Origin: Lactobacillaceae bacterium UBA5807
GTDB lineage: Bacteria > Bacillota > Bacilli > Lactobacillales > Lactobacillaceae
Direction of reading: 5' to 3'
Assembly: GCA_002418005.1 (NCBI GenBank)
Contig: DIDF01000070.1
Span: 1-24,159, forward strand
Length of the DNA: 24,159 bases
The notes beneath the pieces are model-generated. The model was not told the origin of the DNA. It made no database searches and worked only from the letters and a program-made list of their open reading frames with translations. Both the position numbers and the translations under genes were made by a program. How positions within the stretch are numbered: position 1 is the stretch's first letter; the number at the start of each line of letters is the position of its first letter. This document shows positions 6,596 through 15,358 of this stretch, in pieces.

Positions 6596-7468
6596 ATGAA
6601 AACTGCTGTTTTAACCGATAGTGCAAGCTATATATCTCCAGAGTTAGCCAACAAATATAATATTACTGTTCTGCCAATCACAATTATTTTTGGCAATCAA
6701 GAATACAGAGATGCGGTCGATATCAGTGCAGAAGAATTTCTTCAAAAGATGGCTTCTGAAAAGCAACTGCCATCGACTGCTCAGGTCACTATGCATCAAA
6801 TGCAGGAGGCCTTTGATGATTTGGCTGCTAAAGGATATCAGGAAGTAATCTGTATAAACCTTTCTTCGGGAATAACTTCGTTTTATTCAAATCTGGTAAA
6901 TTATTCAAAAACAGTAAAAAAAATAAAAGTATTTCCTTTTGATTCAAAAATTGCTAGTGCCGGTGAAGCTGATTTAACATTTCTGGCCGCAAGAATGGCC
7001 CAAAATGGCGAAAACGCTAAAACAATTATGCCCAAGCTTTTACAGCTAAGGGATTCAATCCACGTTTGTCTAGTAGTCGATGACTTAAGTCACTTAGTTA
7101 GAACCGGACGTATCTCGAATACTTCGGCCTTCTTTGGTAATTTGCTTAAAATAAAACCCATGCTAACTTTCAATGAAGAGGGCAAAATTGTGCCCTTGGA
7201 TAAAGCCAGAACTATGGGCCAAGCTTTAATTAAAATTGGTAATTTAATAAAAAATAAGCCCGCGGATCCAGAATTAACTCAAAGAATTTCTGTAGTTAAC
7301 GCTGGCGATCAAAATAACAGCCAACGTTGGGAAGATAAGCTCAGAGTCGAATTTCCAGAAGCTAAGTTTTCAAATAATCAAATAAGCCCAGCAATCACTG
7401 TCCACACGGGTGAAAAAGCCATGGGTGTTCTTTGGGACATTGATTGGCAAACGTTAAGCAAAAAATAA
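6596..7468 (+). CDS. DegV family protein, canonical
   Basis: A 290-aa DegV/FakB-type fatty-acid-binding protein. It has the usual landmarks in order: AVLTDSASYIS at the N-terminus, VLPITI, the DxSAEEF segment, LSSGITSFYSN (lipid head-group loop), and DDLSHLVRTGRIS in the middle. A C-terminal HTGEKAMGV ends the domain. FakB proteins deliver fatty acids to the kinase FakA for phospholipid synthesis; no fakA is in the window. The ATG at 6596 follows AAGGAG (6581-6586) with 9-nt spacing. An upstream extension in the same frame (from 6515) covers the promoter and the end of the pgm hairpin and is rejected. It ends at a short hairpin terminator before the broken MFS gene. Confidence 0.9.
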   Translation: MKTAVLTDSASYISPELANKYNITVLPITIIFGNQEYRDAVDISAEEFLQKMASEKQLPSTAQVTMHQMQEAFDDLAAKGYQEVICINLSSGITSFYSNLVNYSKTVKKIKVFPFDSKIASAGEADLTFLAARMAQNGENAKTIMPKLLQLRDSIHVCLVVDDLSHLVRTGRISNTSAFFGNLLKIKPMLTFNEEGKIVPLDKARTMGQALIKIGNLIKNKPADPELTQRISVVNAGDQNNSQRWEDKLRVEFPEAKFSNNQISPAITVHTGEKAMGVLWDIDWQTLSKK

Positions 7469-7478
7469 ATTAGTTTGT

Positions 7479-7505
7479 AGGTCGAGATTTCTCGATCTTT
7501 TTGTT
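7479..7505 (+). terminator. Terminator after the second degV
   Basis: AGGTCGAG pairs with CTCGATCT (one G-T) around a tight loop, followed by TTTTTG, 11 bp after the degV stop codon. Confidence 0.7.
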
Positions 7506-7534
7506 TGGATAGAAATCAGAGAGGAAGGTTTTAA

Positions 7535-8931
7535 ATGGATCAAAAGGTCAACTCAAAGACATACATTGCTATATTTACAGTCATAATCCTTTCATTCACG
7601 GGGATTTTGACCGAAACTTCAATGAACGTCACTTACTTGGAGCTTTCAAAAGAATTTTCGGTTTCATTAGGATTTGTCCAATGGGTCACAACTGGCTATC
7701 TTTTAATGGTTACGATCATTATGGGAACAACCTCTTATCTGCTTAAACGATTCCAGGCAAGATATATCCAGCTTTTCGCCGCCATTTCATTTACCATAGG
7801 GGATCTTATGTGTGCTTTAGCACCAAGTTTTCCAATAATGTTAATCGGAAGACTACTTCAAGCCGCTTCTACAGGACTGGCAACTCCGATAATGTTTCAC
7901 ATCATCTTCACCCAAATTCCGCGAAATAAAATTGCTTCAATGACTGGAATTGCCGGAATGGTAATTTCGTTTGCTCCGGCTTTAGGTCCAACTTATGGTG
8001 GAATTATTTCTTCAACCATGTCTTGGCGAATGATTTTTTGGATTGTTCTGCCACTTTCTTTGATTAGTCTGGTAATGGGTCAAATTTATATTCGAAACAA
8101 ACCATTTGGCCTGATAAATCTTTTGATGTTCTCAGTCTGATTCTCTTGGCGATTACTTTTACATCATTTGTTTATGCAATCAGTCAGATTGGCTCAGATG
8201 GTCTCCTTAGCTCCGCTTTTGCGATCCCATTTGTGGTTGGTGTGATTACCCTAATCATGTTTAGTTACTCTAATAGCCACGGAAAATCGCAATTAATGGA
8301 CCTCTCGATTTTAAAATTTTCAATAATTAAGTTGTCTTCTTTTTCTTATTTTTCATTTCAATGCATTAACATTGGATCATCATTTTTAATCCCAATTTTC
8401 CTTCAATATGTTCTTGGTGGTTCTCCGTTTGCCGCAGGAATTGTTATGCTTCCAGGAGCTTTATTAGGAGCTTTCATTTCACCAATTGCCGGAAAGTGGG
8501 CGGATGAAAAGGGATTTGCTCGACCGGTCATTATTGGAAACATTTGCTTAACGATTGGAACTTTTCTCTTCTTGATATTTATTCATCAACTAAACTTTAT
8601 TGTCATCTTATGCTTCTTTGCTTTTCTTAGGCTTGGCTTTAACTTGTCCTTTTCAAACACAATCTCAAATGCAGCTACTAATGTCCCTGCCAAAAATTCG
8701 CCTGACGTAAATTCCTTTTATAATATGATTCAACAGTATGCAGGATCAGTCGGCGTAGGAATTTTGGCAGCCTTGGTTGCAAACTTTCAAAAATTTGGCC
8801 AAGGATCAATGACACTGCGATCTTTGAATGGTAGCCAGGCAGGATTTGGCTTTGTTAGTGTTTTAGCAGTTTTGGCTTTATTGGCAACATTGTTGAATTA
8901 CCATATTCAAGCCAATCAAAAAAAGGATTAA
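7535..8931 (+). pseudogene. DHA2-type MFS multidrug exporter, frameshifted
   Basis: Two consecutive reading frames together encode a ~465-residue EmrB/LmrB-like (DHA2, 14-helix) proton-driven drug exporter. The first (7535-8140) holds the N-terminal helices, including GFVQWVTTGYLL, the family's GRLLQAASTGLATP motif and SFAPALGPTYGGI. The second picks up at FDVLSLILLAITF, readable from 8122 in the other frame, and continues with GGSPFAAGIVMLPGALLGA to the end. The switch falls between about 8100 and 8121 and fits a single-base deletion. There is no long homopolymer there, so a simple sequencing slip is less likely though not excluded. The start ATG follows GAGGAAGG. The second part has only an internal TTG without a ribosome site, so an independent product is unlikely. 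Confidence 0.85.
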
Positions 8932-8997
8932 GTCTAAATCATTTATCTTCAAACCGCAAATGCTTGATCCCAAAAGCCTAAAAGAGGCAAAAACAAA

Positions 8998-9035
8998 AAT
9001 TCGTTACCCTAAAAAACGGGATAACGAATTTTTTT
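8998..9035. terminator. Bidirectional terminator
   Basis: AATTCGTTACCC and GGGATAACGAATT form a ~12-bp stem with a one-base bulge and an 8-nt loop. T-runs follow on both strands (TTTTTTT on plus; TTTTTGTTTTT on minus). It serves the convergent MFS pseudogene and the SDR gene. Confidence 0.85.
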
Positions 9036-9059
9036 GACTACCATAAAACGGCCAATTTA

Positions 9060-9929
9060 TCACTCTGACCAATACTTCTCATCCCCATATTCCAAGTGCA
9101 GAGAATCTTCTTTATAAGCTTCAAATTCTGACTTTTGAAACGCCAACTCTCTTGAAGAGGCCTCATAGGCTCTTTTTCCGCAAAGAAAATGCAATGGTGG
9201 ATTCTTCATTGTTGAAAGTTTATACACTGCTTTGGCAACCAAATCTGGTGAACCTGGCTGTTTTCCTGAATTGCTTTCAAATCTTTTTATTTGTGCATGA
9301 GTGACTTGGTCGTAATCTGAGATAGTTTCTTTGGAACTAGCGTGAGAACTGCCGGCCCATTTTGTTCGAAACGGTCCAGGTTCGATATTAGTCACCTTGA
9401 TGCTAAAGGGTTTAACTTCTTGGGCAACGGCTTTCATTAATCCCTCCACAGCGTGTTTAGAAGCATTGTAAAAACCAAGTCCTGCATCGCCAATCAATCC
9501 AGCAATTGAACTGGTGTTAATAATATAGCCAGAACGATTTTTTCTCATGATGGGCAAGACCGCCTGAGTTACTGCAGACAATCCCCAAAAATTAGCCTCA
9601 AACATTTTCTTTGCTTCCAACAAATTAGCTTCTTCAAGAGAACTGAAGTAACCCCAACCAGCGTTATTGACCAAAACATCAATGGTCCCAAATTTTTTGA
9701 CCGCCGCATTAACGGCTACTTTAATTTCATTTTGGTCGGTGACATCAAGTTTTTGTATTAACACATTTTCATTATCTTGCCACTGAGAAATCTTTTGAGT
9801 AGTCCGAGCAGTCGCAACGACTTTTTCGCCCTTTCTCAAAAGTTCCTCAACGATTGCTTTTCCAAAGCCGGATGAAGTTCCGGTAACAAACCAAACTTTA
9901 CTAGCCAATGTTTTATAATCTCTTTTCAT
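9060..9929 (-). CDS. Short-chain dehydrogenase/reductase (SDR)
   Basis: A 289-aa classical SDR oxidoreductase with an NAD(P)-binding Rossmann fold. The cofactor motif TGTSSGFG is at residues 16-23 and NNAG at 88-91. The catalytic residues are Ser140/141, Tyr154 and Lys158 (YNASK). An Arg at 42 after the second strand (ATARTT) suggests NADPH preference, which is inferred. The substrate cannot be told from sequence; the protein resembles the large group annotated as oxidoreductases acting on small carbonyls or alcohols. The start ATG at 9929 has no clear Shine-Dalgarno sequence, although a good promoter lies upstream, so translation may be weak or the start slightly different. It is separated from the ribF-like gene by a terminator and is not in the pyruvate oxidase operon. 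Confidence 0.9.
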   Translation of the reverse strand: MKRDYKTLASKVWFVTGTSSGFGKAIVEELLRKGEKVVATARTTQKISQWQDNENVLIQKLDVTDQNEIKVAVNAAVKKFGTIDVLVNNAGWGYFSSLEEANLLEAKKMFEANFWGLSAVTQAVLPIMRKNRSGYIINTSSIAGLIGDAGLGFYNASKHAVEGLMKAVAQEVKPFSIKVTNIEPGPFRTKWAGSSHASSKETISDYDQVTHAQIKRFESNSGKQPGSPDLVAKAVYKLSTMKNPPLHFLCGKRAYEASSRELAFQKSEFEAYKEDSLHLEYGDEKYWSE

Positions 9930-9959
9930 ATTGATTTTTTAAAATTGATCTTATGAGCC

Positions 9960-9988
9960 ATTATATAGCCAACAAAAAACAGTTCCAA
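9960..9988 (-). promoter_or_regulatory. Promoter of the SDR gene
   Basis: On the minus strand TTGGAA (plus 9983-9988) and TATAAT (plus 9960-9965) are 17 bp apart, about 31 bp upstream of the SDR ATG. The -35 box lies within the left arm of the terminator of the upstream ribF-like gene. Confidence 0.65.
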
Positions 9989-10017
9989 TTCAAAGCAATC
10001 AAATTGGAACTGTTTTT
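9972..10017 (-). terminator. Terminator of the pox-ribF-like operon
   Basis: A perfect 14-bp stem (AAACAGTTCCAATT at 9977-9990 with AATTGGAACTGTTT at 10002-10015) with an 11-nt loop. On the minus strand it is followed by a TTTTTTG tract. It is about 30 bp past the stop codon of the ribF-like gene. Confidence 0.88.
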
Positions 10018-10046
10018 CAAAAAGTAATCTAACTCAAGTTGAGCTT

Positions 10047-10916
10047 TTAAATAACTTGCGACTGCAAAGTAGGCTTAACAGCGGAGATTGCCAAATTTTC
10101 TCTTACCAAATCAATTGAAACGGCCTGTGAAAAACTGTTAAGGACTATGGAAGTTGGTAAATCCAAGAAGATTTGCTCGGCTTCATTAATCGAAACCGGG
10201 ACTTCAACGTTAATATCATTAGCCAAACGACCAATGTAATTACCACCAACAGGCAACTGTAATTTGGGATTATCCACCAGAAAGTGAAACAACCCGTTGA
10301 CTGATTGATATATTCGACCGTCTATTTGGTAACTGTGGCCTAAAAGCTTGTCAGCTTGAGAAATCTTCCCTAGTTTAATTAACTTCCTAATCCTAGTTGA
10401 ACTAATTTTTTCCTTTCGACTACTTAACTGATCAACCGTTGTCACCTTAAAACGGTTATTACTCAAAGAGCTTAAACTTCCCATGTTGCCAGCGCCAAAC
10501 TTGCCAAAGGTATAGTCAAATCCAGCAACAACATGTTTAGCGTTTAGACCAACAATATATTTATCAACAAACGTGTTCTGAGCTAAATTAGCAAACTTAA
10601 GATCAAAGTTAACAACATAAAGAATATTTACGCCAAGATTGCCCATCAACCTAATTTTCTCTTCTAAAGAGCTTAAATATTTCATTGAAAGATCATTTGC
10701 ACTTTTAAATATTTCGCAAGGATGATGGTTGAAAGTCATTACTGCTAAAGGTAAGTGTTTTTCTTTGGCAATTTGCTTTGCAGTGTTAATAACTCTTTGG
10801 TGACCCAAATGAACGCCATCAAAGAAACCCAAAGCTAAAACTTTTGGGACGGGATTGATTCCATCTAAATCTTCACCTGAGTAATTAAGATATTTCACTT
10901 TCACTTGAGTCACCAA
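10047..10916 (-). CDS. RibF-like FAD synthetase, kinase half degenerate
   Basis: A 289-aa protein related to bifunctional RibF, which phosphorylates riboflavin and adenylates FMN to FAD. The N-terminal FAD synthetase (nucleotidyltransferase) domain is intact, with GFFDGVHLGH at 30-39, NHHPCEIF at 63-70 and ISSTRIR at 171-177. The C-terminal part (about 193-289) starts like a riboflavin kinase domain (GHSYQIDGRIYQ). It lacks the ATP/flavin-binding GFPTAN motif and a recognisable catalytic Glu segment, so kinase activity is doubtful. It lies 21 bp downstream of pyruvate oxidase, a FAD enzyme, and is surely co-transcribed with it, which suggests a dedicated FAD supply. The start is uncertain: TTG at 10916 abuts GAGAGG, and GTG codons at 10913 and 10904 are alternatives. 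A housekeeping RibF is expected elsewhere in the genome. Confidence 0.85.
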   Translation of the reverse strand: MVTQVKVKYLNYSGEDLDGINPVPKVLALGFFDGVHLGHQRVINTAKQIAKEKHLPLAVMTFNHHPCEIFKSANDLSMKYLSSLEEKIRLMGNLGVNILYVVNFDLKFANLAQNTFVDKYIVGLNAKHVVAGFDYTFGKFGAGNMGSLSSLSNNRFKVTTVDQLSSRKEKISSTRIRKLIKLGKISQADKLLGHSYQIDGRIYQSVNGLFHFLVDNPKLQLPVGGNYIGRLANDINVEVPVSINEAEQIFLDLPTSIVLNSFSQAVSIDLVRENLAISAVKPTLQSQVI

Positions 10917-10937
10917 CCTCTCAATTTACTTATTAAA

Positions 10938-12677
10938 TTACTTTTGAGCTTGTTTCAAGAAGTAGCTGAATGGCTTCAAATCTTGAGCGTCATACTTCTT
11001 TACGAACTCACCAACTTTATCTTTATCCTGCCATGAAGGATCCATGTACATATGTTCAGTAGTAAATGGCATCTTGTGGGTAAATTTAACATCAATGACT
11101 GAGGCCTTGTCTGATGCTTTAGCTGCATCCATTGCTTTCTGGAATTCTTCCTTGGTTCTTGCAGTATAACCATTTGCACCCATGGCTTTTGCTGCGCCAG
11201 CCCAATCAGTATCAGGCAAATCAATTCCTGAATGTGGTTGATGAGAATCGTCATCTTGTTCAGCTTCAATGAAGCCAAGAGTTTCGTTACTAAAGACGAT
11301 ATTGATTACTTTCAATCCAAACTTAACTTGGGTCAAAACCTCTTCCATCAACATCGCAAAGGCACCATCACCAGTCAGGTTATAAACATCACGATCTGGG
11401 TAATTTACAGCTCCGGAAATTGAAGCACCCATACCAAATCCCATGGTTGCATACTTACCAGAAGTTGCCCAAATTTGGTCATCATGTAATTTGATTAAAC
11501 GAGCAAAGTTAATGTTAATATTACCAACATCAACGCCAAAGACAGCTTTGTTGGAAGCTTCCTTATTGATAACGTCAAAGATTGGTTCAGGACGAACAGG
11601 CATTTCATCACTGTCTTTGAATGAATCTTGCCAATCATCCCAGTTATTCTTGTTAGCTAAGCAAGCATTGTAAAATGGAGTAGCATCTTTTTCTTCACCT
11701 TTTGCAGTGATAGCTGCCAAAGTCTTTTTAGCATCAGCTAAAATGCCAAGATCATTGTGACGACGTTTACCAAGCTTTTCACTTTCGACATCAACTTGAA
11801 TAATCTTAGCTTTCTTGTTGAACAAGAAAATACTGAATGGAACATCATTACCAACCCAAAGGACTAAGTCAGTAGAAAATCCAGCCTCAACACCTGGTTT
11901 TGGAGCAACTCTACCAGTTGATCCTAGGTATGCTGGATAATCGTCTTCAACAACCCCTTTAGCAAGAACTGATGAAACCATTGGCATCTTAAATTTCTCA
12001 GAAGCTGCCTTCAATTCTTTAGCAGCACCCTTAGCACCTTGGCCAAAGTAAATCATTGGTGCTTTAGCATCCTTGATCATTTTAACTGCTTCATCAACTT
12101 TTGCTGGATCTGGATCTGGATAAAGTGGTTTTTGAGCAGCATTAACATTTGGTTGATAATTGTCTTCGATTTCTGCCCAACCAAGATCTTTAGGAAGAAT
12201 TAATACAGCAACACCCTTCTTCTCATATGCTTGACGAATAGCCTCATCAACCATACGGGGGATAGCGTCAGCCGTCATAACAACTCTGTCCCAAACAGCA
12301 ACATCATTAAAGGCAGGGCCTTCATCTTGGGCTTGGAAGAAGTCCATATTCATTGCAGTAGTTGGTACTTGGCCAACTAAAGCAAGAACTGGAACTCTGT
12401 CGATTTTGGCATCATATAAACCATTCATCAAATGAATGGCACCAGGACCAGCAGAACCAAAACAAACACCAATTTTTCCAGTAAGTTTTGCATCTGCAGC
12501 AGCGGCAATTGCGCCAGCTTCCTCATGACGAACTTGAATAAATTTAATTTTATCTTGTTGATTATGAATAGCATTCATTGTTGAATCAAATGAGCCACCA
12601 GGATAACCATAAAGGTGATTAACGCCCCAGGCTTCGATAACTTTTAAGGCAGCATCAGAACCACTAATTTTACTCAC
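10938..12677 (-). CDS. pox: Pyruvate oxidase (thiamine-diphosphate, FAD)
   Basis: A 579-aa cytosolic enzyme that converts pyruvate, phosphate and O2 to acetyl phosphate, CO2 and H2O2. It has the three ThDP-enzyme domains. The N-terminal domain carries the catalytic Glu in RHEEAGA (about residue 52) and the GSAGPGAIHLMNGL turn. The middle FAD-binding domain follows. The C-terminal ThDP/Mg motif runs from TGDGAFAM to the Asn of IVFSNETLGF. GFIEAEQDDDSHQP is typical of lactobacillar Pox rather than acetolactate synthase. The start is taken as GTG at 12677, 7 nt after GAGAGG; the reading frame stays open 10 codons further to an ATG that lacks a ribosome site. It is the first gene of a two-gene operon with the ribF-like gene and lies next to the citrate locus, whose end product is pyruvate. 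Confidence 0.95.
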   Translation of the reverse strand: MSKISGSDAALKVIEAWGVNHLYGYPGGSFDSTMNAIHNQQDKIKFIQVRHEEAGAIAAAADAKLTGKIGVCFGSAGPGAIHLMNGLYDAKIDRVPVLALVGQVPTTAMNMDFFQAQDEGPAFNDVAVWDRVVMTADAIPRMVDEAIRQAYEKKGVAVLILPKDLGWAEIEDNYQPNVNAAQKPLYPDPDPAKVDEAVKMIKDAKAPMIYFGQGAKGAAKELKAASEKFKMPMVSSVLAKGVVEDDYPAYLGSTGRVAPKPGVEAGFSTDLVLWVGNDVPFSIFLFNKKAKIIQVDVESEKLGKRRHNDLGILADAKKTLAAITAKGEEKDATPFYNACLANKNNWDDWQDSFKDSDEMPVRPEPIFDVINKEASNKAVFGVDVGNININFARLIKLHDDQIWATSGKYATMGFGMGASISGAVNYPDRDVYNLTGDGAFAMLMEEVLTQVKFGLKVINIVFSNETLGFIEAEQDDDSHQPHSGIDLPDTDWAGAAKAMGANGYTARTKEEFQKAMDAAKASDKASVIDVKFTHKMPFTTEHMYMDPSWQDKDKVGEFVKKYDAQDLKPFSYFLKQAQK

Positions 12678-12705
12678 AATAAAGCCTCTCAAACACATTT
12701 TTTTC

Positions 12706-12721
12706 ATTGAACACTTTCAAT
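12706..12721. promoter_or_regulatory. Inverted repeat upstream of pox
   Basis: ATTGAA and TTCAAT flank CACT, 28 bp upstream of the pox GTG and just before its ribosome site. It could be an operator within the leader. The 12678-12861 gap is otherwise AT-rich. I could not assign a convincing -35/-10 pair or a catabolite-control (cre) site in it. Confidence 0.3.
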
Positions 12722-12861
12722 TCTAAAGTAATTTTTCTCAAATGTAAGGGCTTTATATATCTTTAAATTTGACTTTATTTATCCTAATTTGTGAATTATT
12801 AAACAATTATGAAAAAAATAACTACTTTTTCGGTAAAAAATAACCATATTTTCAACGAAAC

Positions 12862-13749
12862 TTACAAATTAACACTATTTTCAGCCGTGAATTTCTGTCT
12901 GAACTTGCTAGGAGTGTGATGAACTTTTTTTCTAAAAATTCGGTTAAAAGTAGCCGCATCCTTATAGCCTAATCGATTGCTTAAATTCTCAATTGTAGCG
13001 GAAGTGGTTAATAATAAGGTTTTTGCCAGCTCAACTTTAATTTCGGAAACTTCTTGCGAGAATGATTGGCCAAAAACATTTTTACATAATCTTGAGAAGT
13101 AGGTGGGCTGATACCCAAAATATGAAGCAGTTTAGGTTAAATTGGCTGTTGCAATATTAGCTACGAGATATTCATAAATTGTGCCACTCTGAACACTCTT
13201 ATCAATTCGGTGAATGTTGCTACCGGGAAATTGAGATCCAATAACCAAAATTTACTGGTAATGCTGGCGAATAAGTTCCGTTAAAATCAGACCAACGACG
13301 GTTTCTCGTTGAAACTGTTTTGAGCTGCTACCAACCTTCTCTTGATCAAGTTTTTCGATTATCTGACAGTAATCATCACAGATACTGCCTTTAAGGTCAT
13401 TAAAGACAATGTGAAGTTCCCTTTTCTCTTGGCTTTGAATCAAGTCATGGAACAATCGATTATTACTAGAAATTAAATAAACCAACGGCAAAGGATACAA
13501 AACATTTTGGTTAATGACCAAAATTCTGGCTTCTTTTTTACCGGTGACGGTTTCCAAGGCAACTTCATTTACCCCACGAATAACAATCATATCAAATTGA
13601 TTCAGAATAATCCGACTGGAATGAATTTTTATAATGCAGTCAGTTTGGCATTCGATCAAAGTTATGAAAGTCCCCTTAGTCGCAGTACGGGCAACTGGAT
13701 CAGACAAATTAATTTGACTTAAACCGCTAGTTTGATAATAATCAGCCAT
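12862..13749 (-). pseudogene. AraC-family regulator with two in-frame stops
   Basis: A continuous 296-codon frame reads as an AraC/XylS-type regulator, interrupted by TAA at 13252-13254 (codon 166) and TAA at 13132-13134 (codon 206). The N-terminal cupin-like sensor domain covers residues 1-165. After the second stop the double helix-turn-helix domain is clear: ASYFGYQPTYFSRLCKNVFG, then LSNRLGYKDAATFNRIFRKK and HTPSKFRQKF. The total of 295 residues is normal for the family. The start ATG has a good GGAGG site. Because the DNA-binding half follows the stops and has no ribosome site seen, the regulator is probably dead. It lies directly upstream of pox on the same strand, so pox or citrate genes may have been its targets, which is an inference. 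Confidence 0.88.
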
Positions 13750-13827
13750 ACGTCCTCCATTCCTTTCTGTACAATCACTAATCTATGTATTTCTCAGTTA
13801 CATAATGTAGCCGAGATTTTAAAATTC

Positions 13828-14697
13828 TTATCCTTTTAAAATTCCATTCTGCAAACCCATAAAAATAGTCAGTATCAATAAATCAGCTGAACCACCCAGA
13901 CTTAAATTGCGTGCCAAAAATTCTTGGTTAAGTTGATCTAAAAATTTTCTGCCCTCAAGAGTAGTTCTTGCACCAAGTTCAAAATAGTGACCAATTTGTT
14001 TTTGAACCCAAGGAATTATGGTTTTTGACCCAGCACGTTTCACCAGATTAGAGTCAAAAGAATGTTCCGCAATTATCAGTAAAGTATTTAATAAACGATC
14101 ATTTTTATTTCCAGAAAATTTCTTTAGTGCAGGTAAGCCAATATTTTGAACCGTAGGAAAACCTGCTTCTGCCTCGCCACGAATACCTTTACTTCCATAT
14201 TTTAAATATTCCTTTTCACCTGCAGTTAGCTGACTTTCGGGCTTATCTTCTAATCCTTTGAAATCATTTTTCGTTAAACCAGTTAACATTCTTTGAATAA
14301 TTTCAAAGATGTCCCCTGGATGGCTTACACAATATGCCTTTCCAGTTACAAAAATTCCTAAGGAAAAAATTGCCCCTTTGTGAGTGTTAGCGTTGTTTGT
14401 CGCTGCAAACATGGTTTTCTCCGCTTTAATCCCAAATAAACGAATTTCTTGGAACAAGTTTGTCAAATCATAACCAGAAAAATTGGTACCAGTGACAGCA
14501 CAATTTTCAAAATAAGTGCGAAGACTTATTGCACTGTCAATAAATGTGAAAACATCCATATCAGGATGGGGGCCGGAGGAAACTGGATCGACTAATCCCG
14601 GTTTGGGTAAAACAACAACTTCATACAATAAAGACTTTAAAGCATCATCGACTAACTGTTGTTCAACTTGGGTAAGTTTTCTTTGGTTGTTAGTCAA
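13828..14697 (-). CDS. citG: Triphosphoribosyl-dephospho-CoA synthase
   Basis: A 289-aa enzyme that makes the precursor of the citrate lyase prosthetic group from ATP and dephospho-CoA. Family landmarks are KPGLVDP followed by GPHPDMD (about residues 32-47), NANTHKGAIFSLG (about 103-115) and KGIRGEAEAGFP. The length is usual for stand-alone CitG. Translation starts at TTG 14697, 7 nt after GGAGG. The start overlaps the citX stop codon by 4 nt, so the two genes are translationally coupled. It is the last gene of the citrate locus. No clear terminator follows before the AraC pseudogene. Confidence 0.95.
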   Translation of the reverse strand: MTNNQRKLTQVEQQLVDDALKSLLYEVVVLPKPGLVDPVSSGPHPDMDVFTFIDSAISLRTYFENCAVTGTNFSGYDLTNLFQEIRLFGIKAEKTMFAATNNANTHKGAIFSLGIFVTGKAYCVSHPGDIFEIIQRMLTGLTKNDFKGLEDKPESQLTAGEKEYLKYGSKGIRGEAEAGFPTVQNIGLPALKKFSGNKNDRLLNTLLIIAEHSFDSNLVKRAGSKTIIPWVQKQIGHYFELGARTTLEGRKFLDQLNQEFLARNLSLGGSADLLILTIFMGLQNGILKG

Positions 14698-15236
14698 TTT
14701 TTAACCTCCGCTTGATATACCTGATTAATCTTTTGTTGCAGATCTGCCACCGAATGACGACGAGAACGAGCACATTCTTTAGCAGGTCGATTGCATATAA
14801 AACATTTTCTAACTGGCAAACCAAGAATCACCCGCGAAATTGAGGAAGCTTTGCCTTTACCCATAACATCGATGTCAAAAAGTCTGCCTAAAGGGTCATT
14901 GTCTTCGAAGTCCACGACACATTTTTTCATTTCCACTGGTTCGGTTTCTGAAGTGAAGAAAGCCTCATTGCCAGTTTCTTTATTCCAGTTTGCCTGCAAT
15001 TTGATTAAAACATTTTTTGATTTAAGAAACTTAAGGAAACTGTTTAATCCCAGTTCAAATAAATGCCGGATCATTTCATTATTTTTAATTGGCCCAGGAA
15101 TATTTAGTTTTACAGCAACAATCGCGTCTTTAGGGAACTTAGAAACCAAATTTTCTTGAAAAGCTACCCTTTGATCCCGATTATTCAAAACCTCTTCAAT
15201 TCCTTGCGAGCTTCCCGTCGCAAATAAATTAGTCAT
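14694..15236 (-). CDS. citX: Apo-citrate lyase phosphoribosyl-dephospho-CoA transferase
   Basis: A 180-aa enzyme that transfers the CitG product onto the serine of the acyl-carrier subunit CitD to form holo-citrate lyase. Recognisable family segments are NIPGPIKN, GRLFDIDVMG and a Cys-containing C-terminal motif, RKCFICNRPAKECARSRRHS. The start is placed at ATG 15236 because ATGAGG 10 nt upstream provides the ribosome site. The frame continues upstream to 15296, but that part lies in the hairpin leader. Its separation from citF by 385 bp of hairpins, with a possible promoter, is unusual, since cit genes are normally packed closely. Confidence 0.93.
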   Translation of the reverse strand: MTNLFATGSSQGIEEVLNNRDQRVAFQENLVSKFPKDAIVAVKLNIPGPIKNNEMIRHLFELGLNSFLKFLKSKNVLIKLQANWNKETGNEAFFTSETEPVEMKKCVVDFEDNDPLGRLFDIDVMGKGKASSISRVILGLPVRKCFICNRPAKECARSRRHSVADLQQKINQVYQAEVKN

Positions 15237-15267
15237 TTTAGATAACCTCATTTTTGTGTAATCTGAC

Positions 15268-15304
15268 AAAAGAGGTTGGGCAAAATATTGTCGCAACCTC
15301 TTTT
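15268..15304 (-). terminator. Terminator-like hairpin before citX
   Basis: AAAAGAGGTTG (15268-15278) pairs perfectly with CAACCTCTTTT (15294-15304). On the minus strand the stem ends in TTTTGTC, 32 bp before the citX ATG. Reading from citF, it could end or attenuate transcription into citXG. It is terminator-like on the plus strand too (TTTTTATTATATC), but no plus-strand gene precedes it. Confidence 0.55.
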
Positions 15305-15305
15305 T

Positions 15306-15348
15306 ATTATATCTTTTTGAACTTTGTTTATATATGAAAACGTTGATT
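15306..15348 (-). promoter_or_regulatory. Possible citXG promoter and cre site
   Basis: A perfect TATAAT on the minus strand (plus 15306-15311) has only a weak -35. Just upstream, ATGAAAACGTTGATT (15334-15348) matches the degenerate catabolite-responsive element WTGNAANCGNWNNCW at all but one position. Together they suggest that citXG can be transcribed from its own CcpA-influenced promoter. Evidence is by motif only. Confidence 0.4.
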
Positions 15349-15358
15349 AAAGATATGA

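Noticed and set aside
8146..8931. The second half of the MFS gene as an independent half-size transporter
   Set aside because: It would start at an internal TTG with no ribosome site, and the residues just upstream in the same frame (FDVLSLILL) are typical for the middle of DHA2 proteins, so it is a frameshifted gene.
13507..13722. Plus-strand open frame opposite the AraC pseudogene
   Set aside because: It is antisense to a clear cupin domain and has no family similarity or convincing start signal.
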